From NCBI GenBank assembly GCA_000827205.1, contig KN832565.1:685656-749655 (forward strand): a stretch of 64,000 nt of DNA. Reading direction: 5' to 3'. This DNA comes from Plicaturopsis crispa FD-325 SS-3. Lineage: Eukaryota; Basidiomycota; Agaricomycetes; Amylocorticiales; Amylocorticiaceae. Under the pieces are notes generated by a model. It was not told where the DNA came from, did not search any database, and saw nothing but the letters and a program-made list of their open reading frames with translations. This document shows, in pieces, positions 11,152 through 22,839 of the stretch; positions within the stretch are counted from its first letter, which is position 1, and every line of letters starts with the position of its first letter. The position numbers and the translations under genes are program-made.

Positions 11152-11656
11152 TGCAGTATTTTGATGTGTCAAAGCGACCGTTCCAAAGTGTAGAGAATTG
11201 TGACAAGTTCCGCAGTGCGTAAAGTCAGGAAGAGAGAGCAGTTCTGTGTGTTTTTATGAGAAAATGCGGTGTGGACCAAAGGGTGGCCCGGCGATCTGCT
11301 TTCGATCTCGTTTGGATCTCATTGTCCCAGTTTTTGGACTCCGACGAAATGGCTTCAACGTCGATCACATGAACTTCACCTGCATCGTTCGCAGCGCGTC
11401 TCCTGGTCAAGTTCACGCTCATTTTCGCGACTTTGAAAGACATTTTTGTTAACAGAGACTAAAATATATAGAATAACATGCAATAAAACATATACACCGT
11501 GTTCAATCGCGAAACCTGCAGTATGTGGCACGCTTTCCAAGTTTACTGACGTCCGGTGCCGTAGGTTCGCTTTGGCAGCACGCGGAGAAGGCTCTGCGAT
11601 GCCACCCCGAAGCCTGCATTAGGTGCATGCCACCTATTGTCCATTGTTCAGGGCAA

Positions 11657-11663
11657 TATAAAA
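11657..11663 (+). promoter_or_regulatory. TATA box of HNH-like copy C
   Basis: TATAAAA lies 68 bp before the ATG at 11725 and is followed by a pyrimidine-rich leader. Confidence 0.5.
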
Positions 11664-11724
11664 CCCGGCGCCTGCTCTATGGCCTCCCTTATCCTCTCTT
11701 CTTCCCCACCACCATCTTTCCACC

Positions 11725-13177
11725 ATGTCGCGCTCTGGAAGCGCCACCACCGACAGCAAATCTCTTTCTTCCTCTGCTTGTCCTCCTCGTCAGAAGCCTT
11801 CCGGAAGTGGTCACCACGCGGCCAAGAACGTCCCTGCTGGAGATCACGACGCGCCCCCTCCCGACAAAGACGAGGGCAATGCCACATCTTCATCCGATGA
11901 GGACACATCCTCGTCCGACGAGGATAATCATCCCGCCAAGAATTTCCAGCAACATGACGACAGGGGTAACTTCAACCCCCTCACCGACAATTCACATATC
12001 ACCACACGAACTCCCCGCGGACGCCAGCCGCGGAGCAAGCACATCAGGCACGCTACGAAGGAGCGCGTTAATGCGAAGGCTCCGAATAAGAACCGATGTG
12101 CTCTTGAGAACATTGACCCGAACGTGGCCGAAATCCAATATGCACACTGCCTCCCTAGGGCTGCTGGTCTTGAGGTGGTGTGTCGCTGCCTTATTCTTGT
12201 GCCGTATCGTATACTGAACATATCCCGTCTGCTGGACAGCTTGACTCCGTGGAATTCGTCCGTAACATGGAGCCCAATAGCTTCAATGTCGATACCCGCT
12301 GGAATATCTTCCCCTGTATGTCACTGTCAATCCCTCGACATTGTTAAAGATTCGGGTCCCTGATGTGTTATGTCTCATTTTTTTCAGTAAGCAAGCGTTT
12401 CCACAAGAAGTTTGATGCTGGAGAATGGCTTCTTCTTCCGGAGAAACGGTACGTCGAGGCCTACTACAACAACGGCGATGTACTCGTCGCAGAGCGATTC
12501 CCCAAGTTCAAGGTTAGTGGCAGTAATCTATGTTCTTCACTTCAACGCAAGTACTTACGAACTCTGACGTATAGAACGGTGTCTTCAATTATACAGTCGT
12601 GCCGTTACCAAGTATGCAAGAAGACAACATCATCCAGCATCCTGCCCCCGGAGCTGCTACTTCGACTGCTGTTGTCCACCATCACCCATACACGGGGCTC
12701 GTATTACGATCGCACCTACATCCAAGTTTTGTTTTGTGGAACACGGGGAAAAAACTCTCCGACGATAACGCGCATTTCGCCTTTTCAAAGGTGGCCACGA
12801 GAATCATGAAAAGTTCGGACTCGGACACCGATCTGGTTTCAATCATGGACAAAGCTGCTGAAATCTACGAAGTGTGGAATACGCGTATCGACGTCCCATT
12901 GCCGGAGAGACTGCGATCAGTGAAGCAGCCTGGAACAGGCTTAGAGTCCTCTACGCGCTCCGTCAAGCGCCGTCGCGTTGAAGACGATGTAGAGCATGGC
13001 ACCGCTTCCGCAACGTCACCTATGGCCCCTCCTCAGTCGACAGCTCCATCATCGTCCCGGATTCTCTCGCTCCGCCCCCGTACATCTAGCCATCGGGCTA
13101 TCACTACCTCTGCACCAAGCTCTGTGCCAGTGTGTCGCGGAGACCAGGAGCCTAGCACGAAGAAGACCCGCAAGTAA
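11725..13177 (+). CDS. HNH-like family copy C, 417 aa, retains both His positions
   Basis: Exons 11725-12174, 12240-12315 (76 nt), 12388-12512 (125 nt) and 12575-13177. The N-terminal ~130 residues are Ser/Asp/Lys-rich and disordered. The core reads RCALEN, IQYAHCLPRAAG, NVDTRWNIFP and KRFHKKFDAGEWLLLP: Cys, His, Asn and His at the positions expected for the HNH_2-like fold. Then come NGVFNYTVVP and LVLRSHLHPSFVLWNTGKKL. The tail is basic and Ser/Pro-rich (VKRRRVEDD, ending TKKTRK). This copy lacks the extra 3' exon of the other members and is the most divergent. It is the only copy here that could still be a nuclease; substrate and role are unknown. The dispersed repeat at 13208 follows it directly. 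Confidence 0.82.
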
Positions 13178-13207
13178 GCCACTCAAGCCTTCTCTAGGTT
13201 ATTTCCG

Positions 13208-13655
13208 CATATTTTCCTTCTACGTCGCCATGTCCTATATTCCCCTCGTTCCTTCATCCTTGCACCCGTCACATCTCGAGCGACGTTCACCCTCCTTATA
13301 TTATCCGATCCTCGCCGGTCGGTCGCCAGCGCGAGCGATATCCACTTTCCTTTCTGTTATCAGGTTTCCTACTTCTTCAACTCACGAATCAAGGCGAGCG
13401 ACACCCCCCTCCTTTGTATCCTCAAGCTCCTTCTCCAGTCACGAATCATCAAGCCCGAGCGACCCCCACCTTCCCTTACTTACAACGACTCACAAGTCTC
13501 TTGATTATCCGAACTCCCTCGTCGGGCTCCTCCCTAGCGGAGTGAGCATTATATAGGTTATGTTATAGGTTATGCAGAGATCTGCTGTTGTAGCACATAC
13601 TTACTCTGCTTGTTATCGTTACGAATTTTAATGAAATGTGTTAGGCAATACGGGG
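13208..13655 (+). repeat. Dispersed repeat with internal ~65 bp units, copy 1
   Basis: This stretch is homologous over its whole length to the reverse complement of 63527-63995. It carries about four degenerate tandem units, each with a GAGCGACACCCACCTTCC-like core, TTGTATTATCC-like and CTCACGAATC blocks. Both copies end with a CGGAGTGAGC-like block, two TAGGTTATG motifs, and CTGCTTGTTATCGTTACGAA then ATGAAATGTGTTAGG. It has no protein-coding content. Family unknown. Confidence 0.7.
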
Positions 13656-14009
13656 AGTTTGAGTCAATCGCTATAAGCTGTCGGGTTACGCGGTGAGGTT
13701 TTGAGTAAGAATGCATCGACCGTGGCGCTGAAGCACCTGGCACAACTGTTCAGGTCATCTGCGCATGCAATCAACAGTTGCAGTGATCAGGTGCAATTAC
13801 ATACAGTAATTACATTCAGCTTGCACTTAGTGGAAGCAGAGTCAATGATTGTTTTGACTCTTAGTGAGGGATGCTTACGAAGGAGTCCGACCAGATCTCA
13901 CCCAGCCTGAATGCAAAAGGCACATGGAAGGCCCAAAATTATGCTGATAGCGACTCTGTACAGGTAAGATGCACGACAATCAATGCATATACGGCGAACA
14001 AGTGGGAAG

Positions 14010-15843
14010 CTAGACCCCGAATTTTGTCCGTCTGAGTGGTAAACCCCAATCGACTCCTTCCACGCCTACGATGGACGCACGCTTGCAGGATGTCTGAGGC
14101 ATCCCGAACTGCTATGCTGGATTGTATGTTGGATTGAGCGAATTCGACGACGTGTCGTATGGATCGAGAGGCGGCGTGACAGCTCCGACTGGCGTTGTCT
14201 GAAGGGTCGGGGGCGACCCATCCCGGGAGGGTGGCGTGCCCGCGCACGATGGTGGTACAGAACGCGTATCGGTAGCAGGTGCTACACCACACAGGGAGGT
14301 CAGGCTCAAGAGAACAGAGGACAACGGGTGAGACGTACGGAAGCATCACTATGGAGCGCCGTCGCCGTCCATTTTGGCATCGCATTCGGATCCAGAGGCT
14401 TCGGAGGCGTCGGTTTTGAGCGCATCCTCGTCGACGTCGTTGACATCGATAGACTCGTACTCGCAGGCGACCCGCCAGCGCATGATGCACAGATTGGTGG
14501 GTGCCGATCGCTCGGAATAACTGTTCCGGAGGGCCTTCAGGTTTCTGGCAGTCAGCGGAATGATACCTGAAGCACGAGCTGAGCCCGCTCCAGGACTCGG
14601 ACTCGGTCGCGGAGTAGCGCGCCTGCGTTTCGTTTGTTGGCTCGATGATATCGACGGCGCTATCCGGACATCGTCGGTCGGGCGGCGACGTGGTAATCGA
14701 CCGTGCTCCGTCCATTTGGTATACAACATGCCACTATGGGCAATTATGTGACTCAAATCCAGGCGCATATTCCAGTCGACGGGATGAATGTCCTTCGCTC
14801 CGCGTATAAAATCCCCCAAATGCGCCTGGACTTTACGGCCTAGGTTCCAGATGACGAAACGAGGGTGAACGTGCGATCTCAGCACGCCCAGTTCACGGTA
14901 AGGGTACTCGTGAAGAGAATGGGCTTGTGGTAGTGGGCTAGCATTTTCAGCGCTTTCAGGGAGCGGGAAACGACGGATGGGATAGTCCTTCATGCAATGC
15001 CGTGCTAGTAGCTTGTACTCAAAGATTCCATTCTGTAAGAGACAAGCAGTACTGAGACACCAGGCAGGGGTATTTGTGGGACACAGCATCACGTACCGGG
15101 ATATCGGGAAAGTCGCGTCCGATCGGCATTGACCCAGACGCCCAGTAGATATTTAGTTGCTGCATTGTCGGCAAAAGAACCCATTCACCTGTGTCAAATC
15201 GAGAGCGTAGTTCTGCGGTGACTGTGGAAAGGACTTCGTTGACGATATAACAGAAAGGCATAGAAAGAGCGCACCTGGGAAGATGTTATAGCGACTGTCA
15301 GTATTCAAGGTATCGTGTCCCATATTCCAGGCATACTCTAGACTATCAAGCTATGCATAATCAGATGATGAAAGCTTATGAGCGGCCATCGAAGACGAAC
15401 TAGTAACGGTTTGAGTTCTCGCGGGACACAGTATGCAAACTCGACTGCATCGCGCGTGTTTGTAACGAGGCAGCAATCGACACGGGCTTCGACGAGCTTG
15501 TGCATGCGGGCCAGTGCATTTGGGGAACCGTGCCATTGTTCGCTGCTGTGTCGGTGATTATCGAGGTTTTGGTCAATGAGCTGCAGTCAGAAGTCAATTG
15601 GTTGGCCAGTGCAATGCGCAAAGGTGGCGTCTGAATCGCGCTGAGTTCGGATGAAGGTGACAGTGGAGGCGAGCTGTTGCTATTAGGCTCTAGTAGGTAG
15701 GTGCTGGGCACGCAGTCTTGCCAGCTTGGTTCGGCGACCAAGTCCTTGTACCTTGCCCGGCATGGTCGCCAGATTTCTTGTGCAATGTGCGTAGGTGGCA
15801 GTCGACGGGGAGCCGGTTCAGAATAGAAGGATGTCACAGTCAT
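14010..15843 (-). pseudogene. HNH-like family copy D, degraded
   Basis: The exon frame of the family is preserved (15401-15843, 15275-15350 of 76 nt, 15097-15221 of 125 nt, 14339-15032, 14010-14281) with good splice sites. Lesions are visible. Exon 1 has a one-base deletion near 15523 (GGGG where copy G has GGGGG plus C) that shifts frame before the core. In-frame TAG TGA occur just before the exon 4 donor (about 14346-14351), and a TAG lies in exon 5 (about 14115) before the otherwise intact tail GLPLRRTKFGV. The core motifs FAYCVPRELKP, NTDSRYNIFP and APSISSSQQTKRRRA are still recognisable. The few breaks and intact splicing indicate recent inactivation. Exon 1 resembles copy G (SSELSAIQTPP). 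Confidence 0.75.
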
Positions 15844-16043
15844 CCGACTCGCGAGAGGTTAAGCGCTTGAAACTATCGAAGGCAATGGAAGGCGGCGCGT
15901 CATCAAAATCGTCGAGATATGTTCTGGCAAAGGCAAGGTAGACGCTCGACCTCTTCTGTGGCCTTGGAATTAGATTTCCATCAATATTGTTCGTCCGCCT
16001 GCCACCAGTCGACGCGATGCGAACAGGCTGTTCGCATTTCTTG

Positions 16044-16224
16044 CGACACGTGGCATCTGCGAAAGGCAGTCATGGTGTTCACTTTTAGGGTTGTCGAATA
16101 TCACAATGCGACAATTACATGTAACTCAACGAGCTGAAGTGCTGATGTAGATAGAACATACGATGTGTGAGACCATGGTAGCTACAGTTGAGTGTGCAGC
16201 ACGACAATCTATGTATATATACAG
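16044..16224. repeat. Shared intergenic block of the D-G array, copy 1
   Basis: A ~180 bp block begins CGACACGTGGCATCTGC, runs through TTTAGGGTTGTCGAATATCA and ACAATTACATGTA, and ends in a TATGTATATATACAG. Near-identical copies lie at 18255-18390, 18923-19082 and 22840-22997, with a fragment at 25068-25110. It is the 3' flank of copy E and the upstream region of copy D, so the tandem duplication unit included it. Confidence 0.75.
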
Positions 16225-16236
16225 AAGGTGAGAGTC

Positions 16237-18047
16237 CTAGGCCTCCATTTTAGCCCGCTTGGGAGCTAGTCCCCAACTGTCTCCTTCCACGACTTCGACA
16301 GACGTGCGCTTACTGGACGCCTGAGGCGGCGCAAGCTGCTTCGCTGGGTCAAGCGCATTGGAATCCGTGTCGTATGGATCGGGAGGCAGCGTGACAGGTC
16401 CTAGCGTCGTCCCGAGGCTGATGGGCGACGCATTGCGAGGGGGCGGTGTTCCAGCGCGCGATGGCGATGCGGAACACGCATCGGAGTCAGGTGCTACAAC
16501 ACACCGAAGTCAGCCTGGATAAAGCGGACGGAAACGGGTGAGACGTACGGAAGCATTGTTGGGGATCGCCATCGGACATACCGTTGACATGGCCGTCCAT
16601 TTCAATGTCGCATTCGGACCCAGAGGCTTCGGATGCGTCGGTTTCGAGCGCATCCTCGTCTACATCTTCAACATAGATGGACCCGCACTCGCAAGCGACC
16701 CGCCAGCGCATGATGCGCAGATTAGTGGGGACCGACTGCTTGGAATAACGGCTTTGGAGGGCCTTGAGGTTCCTCGCAGTCAGCGGGATAGCACCTGGAG
16801 GAAGAGCTAAACCTGCTTCCGGGTTCGGTTTAGGTAGCGGAGTCGCGCGCCTGCGTTTCGTTTGTTGGGACGATGATATCGACGGCGCGATCCGGACATC
16901 GTCGGACGGTCTCCGGCGTGGCAGCTGACCATGTTCCATCCATTTACTATATATCCTGCCGCTATGCGCAACTGTGTAGCCTATGGCCAATGATGTATCC
17001 GAGTCAAGGGGATGTCTGTCTTCCGCGCCGTTGATAAGCTCCCAAAAGTGCGACTTGACTTTGCGGCCAAGGTTCCATATCACAAACCGAGGGTGTAGGT
17101 GCAGCCTCATGACGCCTAATTCTTCGTATGGGTACTCGTGAGCGCGATGTTGCTCGTCGGGTGTGGTAGCATCATCGGCGCTTCCTAATCGCGGATACTG
17201 CCGGATGGGGAATCCCTTCATGCGCCGCTGCGCCAGTAACGTGTACTCGAAAACGCCGTTCTAAAGCAGAGAAACAGGAATGGGTTCTGGGAAAGACATT
17301 CACGAGATAATTAGTTGCGTACCGGGATATCAGGAAAATGTCGTCCGATCGGAATCGAACCGGACGCCCAGTAGGTTTCTACTTGTTGTACCGTAGGCAG
17401 AAGAACCCAGTCTCCGGTTTCAAATCGAGAGCGAAGCTCTGCACTAACTGCAAAAAATGACTTCATCAGCGACGAGCTAACAAGAAGGGATAGGAGTTCA
17501 ACGCACCTGGGAAGATATTATAGCGACTATCCGTGTTCAATGTACCGCTCTCCATGTTCCAAGCAAATTCGAGGCTATCGAGCTGGTGTTTGTGAGAGCT
17601 AGCAAAAGAGGCAAAGAAATGACGACAAACCAGTGATGCCTTCGGTTCTCGCGGGACACAATATGCAAACTCGACGGTATCAAGCGTATTGGTGATTAGG
17701 CAGCGATCAATGCGGGTTTCGACGAGTTGCATACGCGCTAGTACATCGGATGGTACTGTGCCGTCGTTCGCGGTTGTGTCGTTGGTTGTTGAGGATCTCG
17801 TTGACGGGCTGTCGGACGTCGACAGGCTGCACATTGTGTTGCACATGGGTGGCGTCGAGCTAAGTTCGCGTGAGGGGGGCGGTGAGGGCTCGTTGTCGCG
17901 CTCTACGATGGTGATGGGTACGCGGTCTTTCCAACTTGGTTCGGCGACTAAGGCCTTGTATCTTGCAACGCATGGTCGCCAGATATCCTGTGCGAGGTGC
18001 GTAGGCGGCAGTTGACGGAGAGCCGGTTCAGAATGGATGGATGTCAT
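16237..18047 (-). CDS. HNH-like family copy E, 528 aa, intact
   Basis: Minus-strand exons 17631-18047, 17507-17582 (76 nt), 17323-17447 (125 nt), 16549-17260 and 16237-16493, all in phase. The N-terminal region starts MTSIHSEPALRQLPPTHLAQ, followed by IWRPCVARYKALVAEPSW, a block shared by D-G and not by I/J. The core reads DRCLITN, FAYCVPREPK, LNTDSRYNIFP and LRSRFETGDWVLLP, with Tyr and Arg where HNH nucleases have His. Then follow NGVFEYTLLAQR, LGVMRLHLHPRFVIWNLGRK, APSISSSQQTKRRRA, an acidic segment near EDVDEDALETD, and the tail LAPKRAKMEA. A likely nuclear localisation is inferred from the basic clusters. The ATG at 18047 aligns with the starts of F and G; an earlier in-frame ATG at 18074 exists. 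Confidence 0.82.
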
Positions 18048-18254
18048 TCGAGTTGCGAGAGGTTGCCAAAGCAAAATACTTCAAGTTGAAGGCAAGCTGA
18101 CAAGTCATGAGATGGTAGAAAGAAAGAGAATGCACTAGATCATTGTGATGTGTTCTTGCCAAAGGCAAACGCGCGACCTTTTCCGTGAATTTCCTGTGTT
18201 CGTTGTAGGTTCGTCGACGCGACGCGAATCGGAACAGGTTGTCTCGGATTTCGT

Positions 18255-18390
18255 GCAACACGTGGCATCTGCAAAAGGAAGTCATAGTGTTCGCTTTTAG
18301 GGTTGTCGAATATCACAATGCGACAATTACATGTAGCTCAACAGGGCTGAACATGGTAGCTACAGTTGAGTGTACAGGTAAGATGCAGCA
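18255..18390. repeat. Shared intergenic block, copy 2 (runs into the N gap)
   Basis: Same block as at 16044-16224, upstream of copy E, cut off by the run of N at 18391. It is also part of the sequence repeated after the gap. Confidence 0.7.
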
Positions 18391-18651
18391 NNNNNNNNNN
18401 NNNNNNNNNNNNNNNNNNNNNNNNNNNNNNNNNNNNNNNNNNNNNNNNNNNNNNNNNNNNNNNNNNNNNNNNNNNNNNNNNNNNNNNNNNNNNNNNNNNN
18501 NNNNNNNNNNNNNNNNNNNNNNNNNNNNNNNNNNNNNNNNNNNNNNNNNNNNNNNNNNNNNNNNNNNNNNNNNNNNNNNNNNNNNNNNNNNNNNNNNNNN
18601 NNNNNNNNNNNNNNNNNNNNNNNNNNNNNNNNNNNNNNNNNNNNNNNNNNN
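18391..18651. other. Assembly gap (261 N)
   Basis: A run of undetermined bases. The sequence before it (17982-18390) and after it (18652-19058) is the same ~407 bp with only a few one-base indels, so the two contig ends probably overlap and the gap may not exist. Confidence 0.95.
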
Positions 18652-19058
18652 GATATCCTGTGCGAGGTGCGTAGCGGCAGTTGACGGAGAGCCGGTTCAG
18701 ATGGATGGATGTCATTCGAGTTGCGAGAGGTTGCCAAAGCAAAATACTTCAAGTTGAAGGCAAGCTGACAAGTCATGAGATGGTAGAAAGAAAGAGAATG
18801 CACTAGATCATTGTGATGTGTTCTTGCCAAAGGCAAACGCGCGACCTTTTCCGTGAATTTCCTGTGTTCGTTGTAGGTTCGTCGACGCGACGCGAATCGG
18901 AACAGGTTGTCTCGGATTTCGTGCAACACGTGGCATCTGCAAAAGGAAGTCATAGTGTTCGCTTTTAGGGTTGTCGAATATCACAATGCGACAATTACAT
19001 GTAGCTCAACAGGGCTGAACATGGTAGCTACAGTTGAGTGTACAGGTAAGATGCAGCA
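18652..19058. repeat. Duplicate of 17982-18390, probably a contig-overlap artefact
   Basis: Almost base-for-base copy of the 5' part and upstream region of copy E. Small one-base deletions (for example GTAGCGGC for GTAGGCGGC) cluster near the gap edge, as at low-quality contig ends. The partial frame on this side should not be counted as another gene. Confidence 0.7.
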
Positions 19059-19082
19059 TGACAATCTATTTATATATACAAA
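18923..19082. repeat. Shared intergenic block, copy 3
   Basis: Same block as at 16044-16224, here forming the 3' flank of copy F. Confidence 0.7.
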
Positions 19083-19094
19083 AAGTTGTGAGTC

Positions 19095-20885
19095 TTAGGC
19101 ATCCATCTTAGTCCGTTTGGCAGGTAGTCCCCAACTGTCTCCTTCCACGACTTCGACAGACGTGCGCTTGCTAGGCGCCTGAGGCGGTGCAAACGGCTTC
19201 GCTGGGTCGAGCACATTTGAAGCCGCGTCGTATGAATCGGGAGGCGGCGTAGCAGGTCCCGGCACCGTCTGAGCGCTAACGAGTGACCCATGGCGAGAGG
19301 GCGGCGTGCCAGCGCGCGATGGCGGCACGGAACACGGCGCGTCAGACGTAGACGCTGCGACAAACAAGGAAGTCAGTCTGGTGGAAAACGGGCAGTAACA
19401 AGTGGGACGTACGGAGACATTCCTGGGGATCACCTTCGGACATACCGTCGACGTGGTCGTCCATTTCGTCATTGTCGATCGCATCCTCGTCCACGTCATC
19501 AACATCGATGGACCCGCACTCGCAGGCCACCCGCCAGTGCATGATGCGCAGGTTGGCGGGTACTGATAGCTCGGAATAACTGTTTCGGAGGGCCATGAGG
19601 TTCCTCGAAGTCAGCGGAATGACACCTGAAGGACGAGCTGAGCCCGCTCCAGGACTCGGTTTCGGTCGTGGAGTAGCGCGCCTGCATTTCGTTTGCTGAC
19701 TGGACGATATGGAGGGTGCTATCCGAACGTCGTTGGACGGTCGCCGACGTGGCAGCCGACCGTGTTCCATCCATTGTGCATGCAACTCGCCGCAGCGGCC
19801 GAGTATACTAATCAGCTCCAGGCGCGTACTCATGTCGAGAGGATAACCTTCCTTCGCTCCGGCCATAAATTCCCATATGTGCGCCTGGACTTTTCGGCCT
19901 ACGTTCCAGATCACAAAACGAGGGTGAATGTGCGATCTCAGAACACCTAGTTCGCGGTAAGGGTACTCGTGAACGCAATGGGTTTCGGGGAATGGGCTGG
20001 CATTTTCGGCGCTTTCTAGGAGAGGGAACCGACGGATGGGATAGTCCTTCATGCAATGCCGTGCTAGTAGCTTGTATTCAAAGATTCCATTCTGTAAGAG
20101 ACAAGCAATAATGAGACACTGGGCAGAAATGCTTCTGAGACCCGACGTCACGTACCGGGATATCAGGAAAGTCGCGTCCGAACGGCATCGACCCAGCCGC
20201 CCAGTAGATATCCAGTTGCTGCATTGTGGGCAAAAGAACCCATTCACCTGCTTCAAATCGAGAGCGTAGTTCTGCGGTGACTGTGGAAAGGAGTTCGTTG
20301 ATGATATAACAGCAAAGCATGAAAAGCGCGCACCTGGGAAGATGTTATAGCGACTGTCCGTATTCAAGGTATTGCGTCCCATATTCCAGGCATACTCCAG
20401 ACTATCAAGCTGAGGATGATCAGATGACGGAGGCGTACAGATGAGCATTGAAGACAAACTGATGACGGCTTGAGTTCTCGCGGGACACAATATGCAAACT
20501 CGACTGCATCGCGCGTGTTTGTAACGAGGCAGCAATCAGCACAGGGTTCGACCAGGTGCATACGAGCCAATGCATCTGAGGGCACTATGCCATCGTTCGC
20601 TGCTGTGTCGTCGATTGCCGAGGTTTTGGTCGATGAGCTAGAGTCAGAAGTCGATTGATCGGATAGGGTGATGCGCATCGGTGGCGTCGAGCTGAGTTCG
20701 CGTGAAGGTGGCGGTGGATGCTCATTGTCAGGCTCTTGGTAGACGCTGGGCACGCAGTCTTGCCAGCTTGGTTCGGTGACCAAGGCCTTGTACCTTGCTT
20801 TGCATGGTTGCCAGATTTCTTGTGCGAGGTGTGTAGGCGGTAGTCGACGGAGAGCCGGTTCAGAATGAATGGATGTTACAGTCAT
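19095..20885 (-). CDS. HNH-like family copy F, 521 aa, intact
   Basis: Minus-strand exons 20460-20885, 20334-20409 (76 nt), 20156-20280 (125 nt), 19413-20091 and 19095-19354, all in phase. The N-terminus is MTVTSIHSEPALRRLPPTHL. The core reads DCCLVTN, FAYCVPRELKPSS, LNTDSRYNIFP and LRSRFEAGEWVLLP, so both HNH His positions are replaced (Tyr, Arg). Then NGIFEYKLLARH, LGVLRSHIHPRFVIWNVGRK and APSISSSQQTKCRRA. The acidic region is shorter than in copy G. Tail GLPAKRTKMDA. Exon 1 looks most like copy E while exon 5 is almost identical to copy G, suggesting exchange between paralogues. A 1.9 kb insertion separates its start from the shared upstream block. Confidence 0.82.
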
Positions 20886-20921
20886 CCGACTCGCGAGAGG
20901 TTAAGCGTTTTGAAAGAAGGC

Positions 20922-22804
20922 CATCAGGAAAACCCCGCATTCTTAAAAATCCTTAAGGCTCACTAATTTCGCATCAATTTTGCATAACAGTGGTAAAGGG
21001 CACTAATGTCTCTAAGTCTCTAGGTTTTCATAAGTTAGAAAGCTTCATGCTAAGTAGTCTCACTGTTGTACAAGTATAATTGTAATGGGTATCAGTGTAT
21101 GTCCACTGTAGCTCATTGTGATGGCATTTGAAGCCGAACTCCAAATTGTATCTATGGTCTTCAGATGCAACATTTCTCGAAAAAAGCATATTCTATTGTC
21201 AAGTAGCTTGGTACAGGATAGCGTAAATCAGGATGTACGAGCCCTCTAAACAATGCTAGTGTACGCAAAGCGGTACACCTGTCGCTGACATCCACCTACA
21301 TGGTGCATACACGGTCCATCATGATGTCGCGACGCGGCACATCTGCGCGGGCGACGGGGAAGTGCGGCAGGACGTCAACCGGCACGCGCTGCTTGCGCGC
21401 AAATTGAAGCAGCTATGCGGCGGTCGCGAGGCGCGGCGGGACGAGGTTGTAGTGCGAATGCGTGGGCACGGATGTGCGCACACGCGAGAGGCGTAGAGGG
21501 AGGAGGAGAAGATGGAGGGCGGGCAGGAGATGGGTGATGGGTGCGCAAGTCCTATGTCGCAGCCGTCAACGTGGGTGCCTTGAAGTCGAAAGGCGATACT
21601 GGCTTGCACAAACAGGATGAGCGTGTTAGATAACTGTAGAAAAGTTAGGACTCACCATGACTATAGAAAGAATGTGCCCCCGAGACATTCAGTGCGACGT
21701 TCGTCGTCTAGTGTGCCCTGCGCTGCATATGGCGGCAACGAGGTCGGCGGACGAGGAATGAAGAGTGCTTGACGTGGCAGAAATCAGACAAGGACACGAC
21801 GTGGCCGTGTGGCGCGCCGGCGCTAAAAGTTTAAACTCCGCTTGAACTTGCCTGCCACGTCGATTATTCGACTTCGCGTTCATGTTCGTCTTGCTTTCCT
21901 CCCTGTTTCCTTCCATCTCCTTTGTCGTCGCTGTCCATCTACCATTCGAGGTTTGCGCAGCGTTGTATTCGCTGGCTCGGCGTCACGGTGAGACCGTCCT
22001 CTTCGAGCTTATCTCTTTCTTGCAATTGCTCATACATATCATAGCACACCTTGTCTGACCCCCGCACTAATATCTACACCAGCTCGTGACTATCGTGTCA
22101 CTATACACGGCATCTCGCACTGTTTTCTTGTCGGACGGGAGCAACGTGATGGCCTGGTGCGTGATGAGAAAGCTATCTCGGTTCATCGTCCACTAACTGC
22201 TTGTTTCACAGATTTTTGCTGCCCGCCGCATTGTGCGTCGTTGCATACCCACGCGTTCGTGGCCGTGCTCAACCCTTACGTGGCTTGCACTGCGCTAACG
22301 ACAGTGCGCTCTGGAGGTCGTCGTGTGCATTTGCGCTGGAGGTAAGTTGATTGCTCGTTGACAGAAGCACATATTGTCTGACCTTCAACACACTTAGATG
22401 CCCCTGTTATCATGGCATGGTTGCGGATAGGATACATTAGATATATTATGTGTTGTGTGATACTGTCTCATGTGTATTTAGTGTAGAGCAATGCAATGTA
22501 TGTTTTTCCCATCTACCTCTAGTCCTTGATCCACCGCATTGTACCTATGTTGAAGAAAGTATCTGTTTGTATAATGCCCATAAGCATTAAACTGCATCAA
22601 ATGGCTATTAGCTTTGCTCTAACTGGATGATAATAACCCGAAATTTGTAGCAAAGTCTACTAATGCTCTTAATGTGATGCTAAATTAGAGGGGGGGGGTA
22701 GCTAAAACCTCTAATTTTATTTACTGCAAATTATTGCTAATTAGCCTTAATTTTCGATAATTAGGATATCTTCACGGAATTAAGGATCCCCCTTTTTCCT
22801 GATG
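20922..22804. mobile_element. 1.9 kb insertion with short terminal inverted repeats, probable DNA transposon remnant
   Basis: Copies D and E join directly to the shared upstream block, but here 1.88 kb of unrelated sequence lies between copy F and that block. The ends are inverted copies of CATCAGGAAAA, followed inside by similar AT-rich stretches (TAAGGCTCACTAATTT and TAAGGCTAATTAGC read inward). The interior is GC-rich in the middle, with no recognisable transposase and a homopolymer of ~9 G near 22691. No clear target-site duplication is visible. Best read as a non-autonomous or decayed cut-and-paste element; a capture of other DNA cannot be excluded. Confidence 0.5.
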
Positions 22805-22839
22805 ACCAGTCGATGCGAACAGGCTGTTTGCATTTCTTG

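Noticed and set aside
13201-13560. Long open frame in the dispersed repeat read as protein
   Set aside because: Ser/Pro/His-rich composition from a CT-rich tandem repeat; the second copy at 63557-63943 keeps only repeat-derived frames and no conserved protein.
18652-19058. Apparent extra 5' end of an HNH-like gene after the N gap
   Set aside because: Near-identical to 17982-18390 and best explained as a contig overlap, so it was not counted as an eleventh copy.
21319-21609. 96-codon minus-strand frame inside the 1.9 kb insertion
   Set aside because: Composition is Ser/Arg/Cys-rich as expected from a GC-rich shadow frame. A neighbouring frame also looks protein-like but has a stop, so no transposase or gene can be supported.
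21882-22058. Hydrophobic open frame (MFVLLSSLFPSISFVVAV...) inside the 1.9 kb insertion
   Set aside because: Under 60 codons, in pyrimidine-rich DNA that yields Leu/Ser/Phe by composition, with no splice partner or recognisable family.
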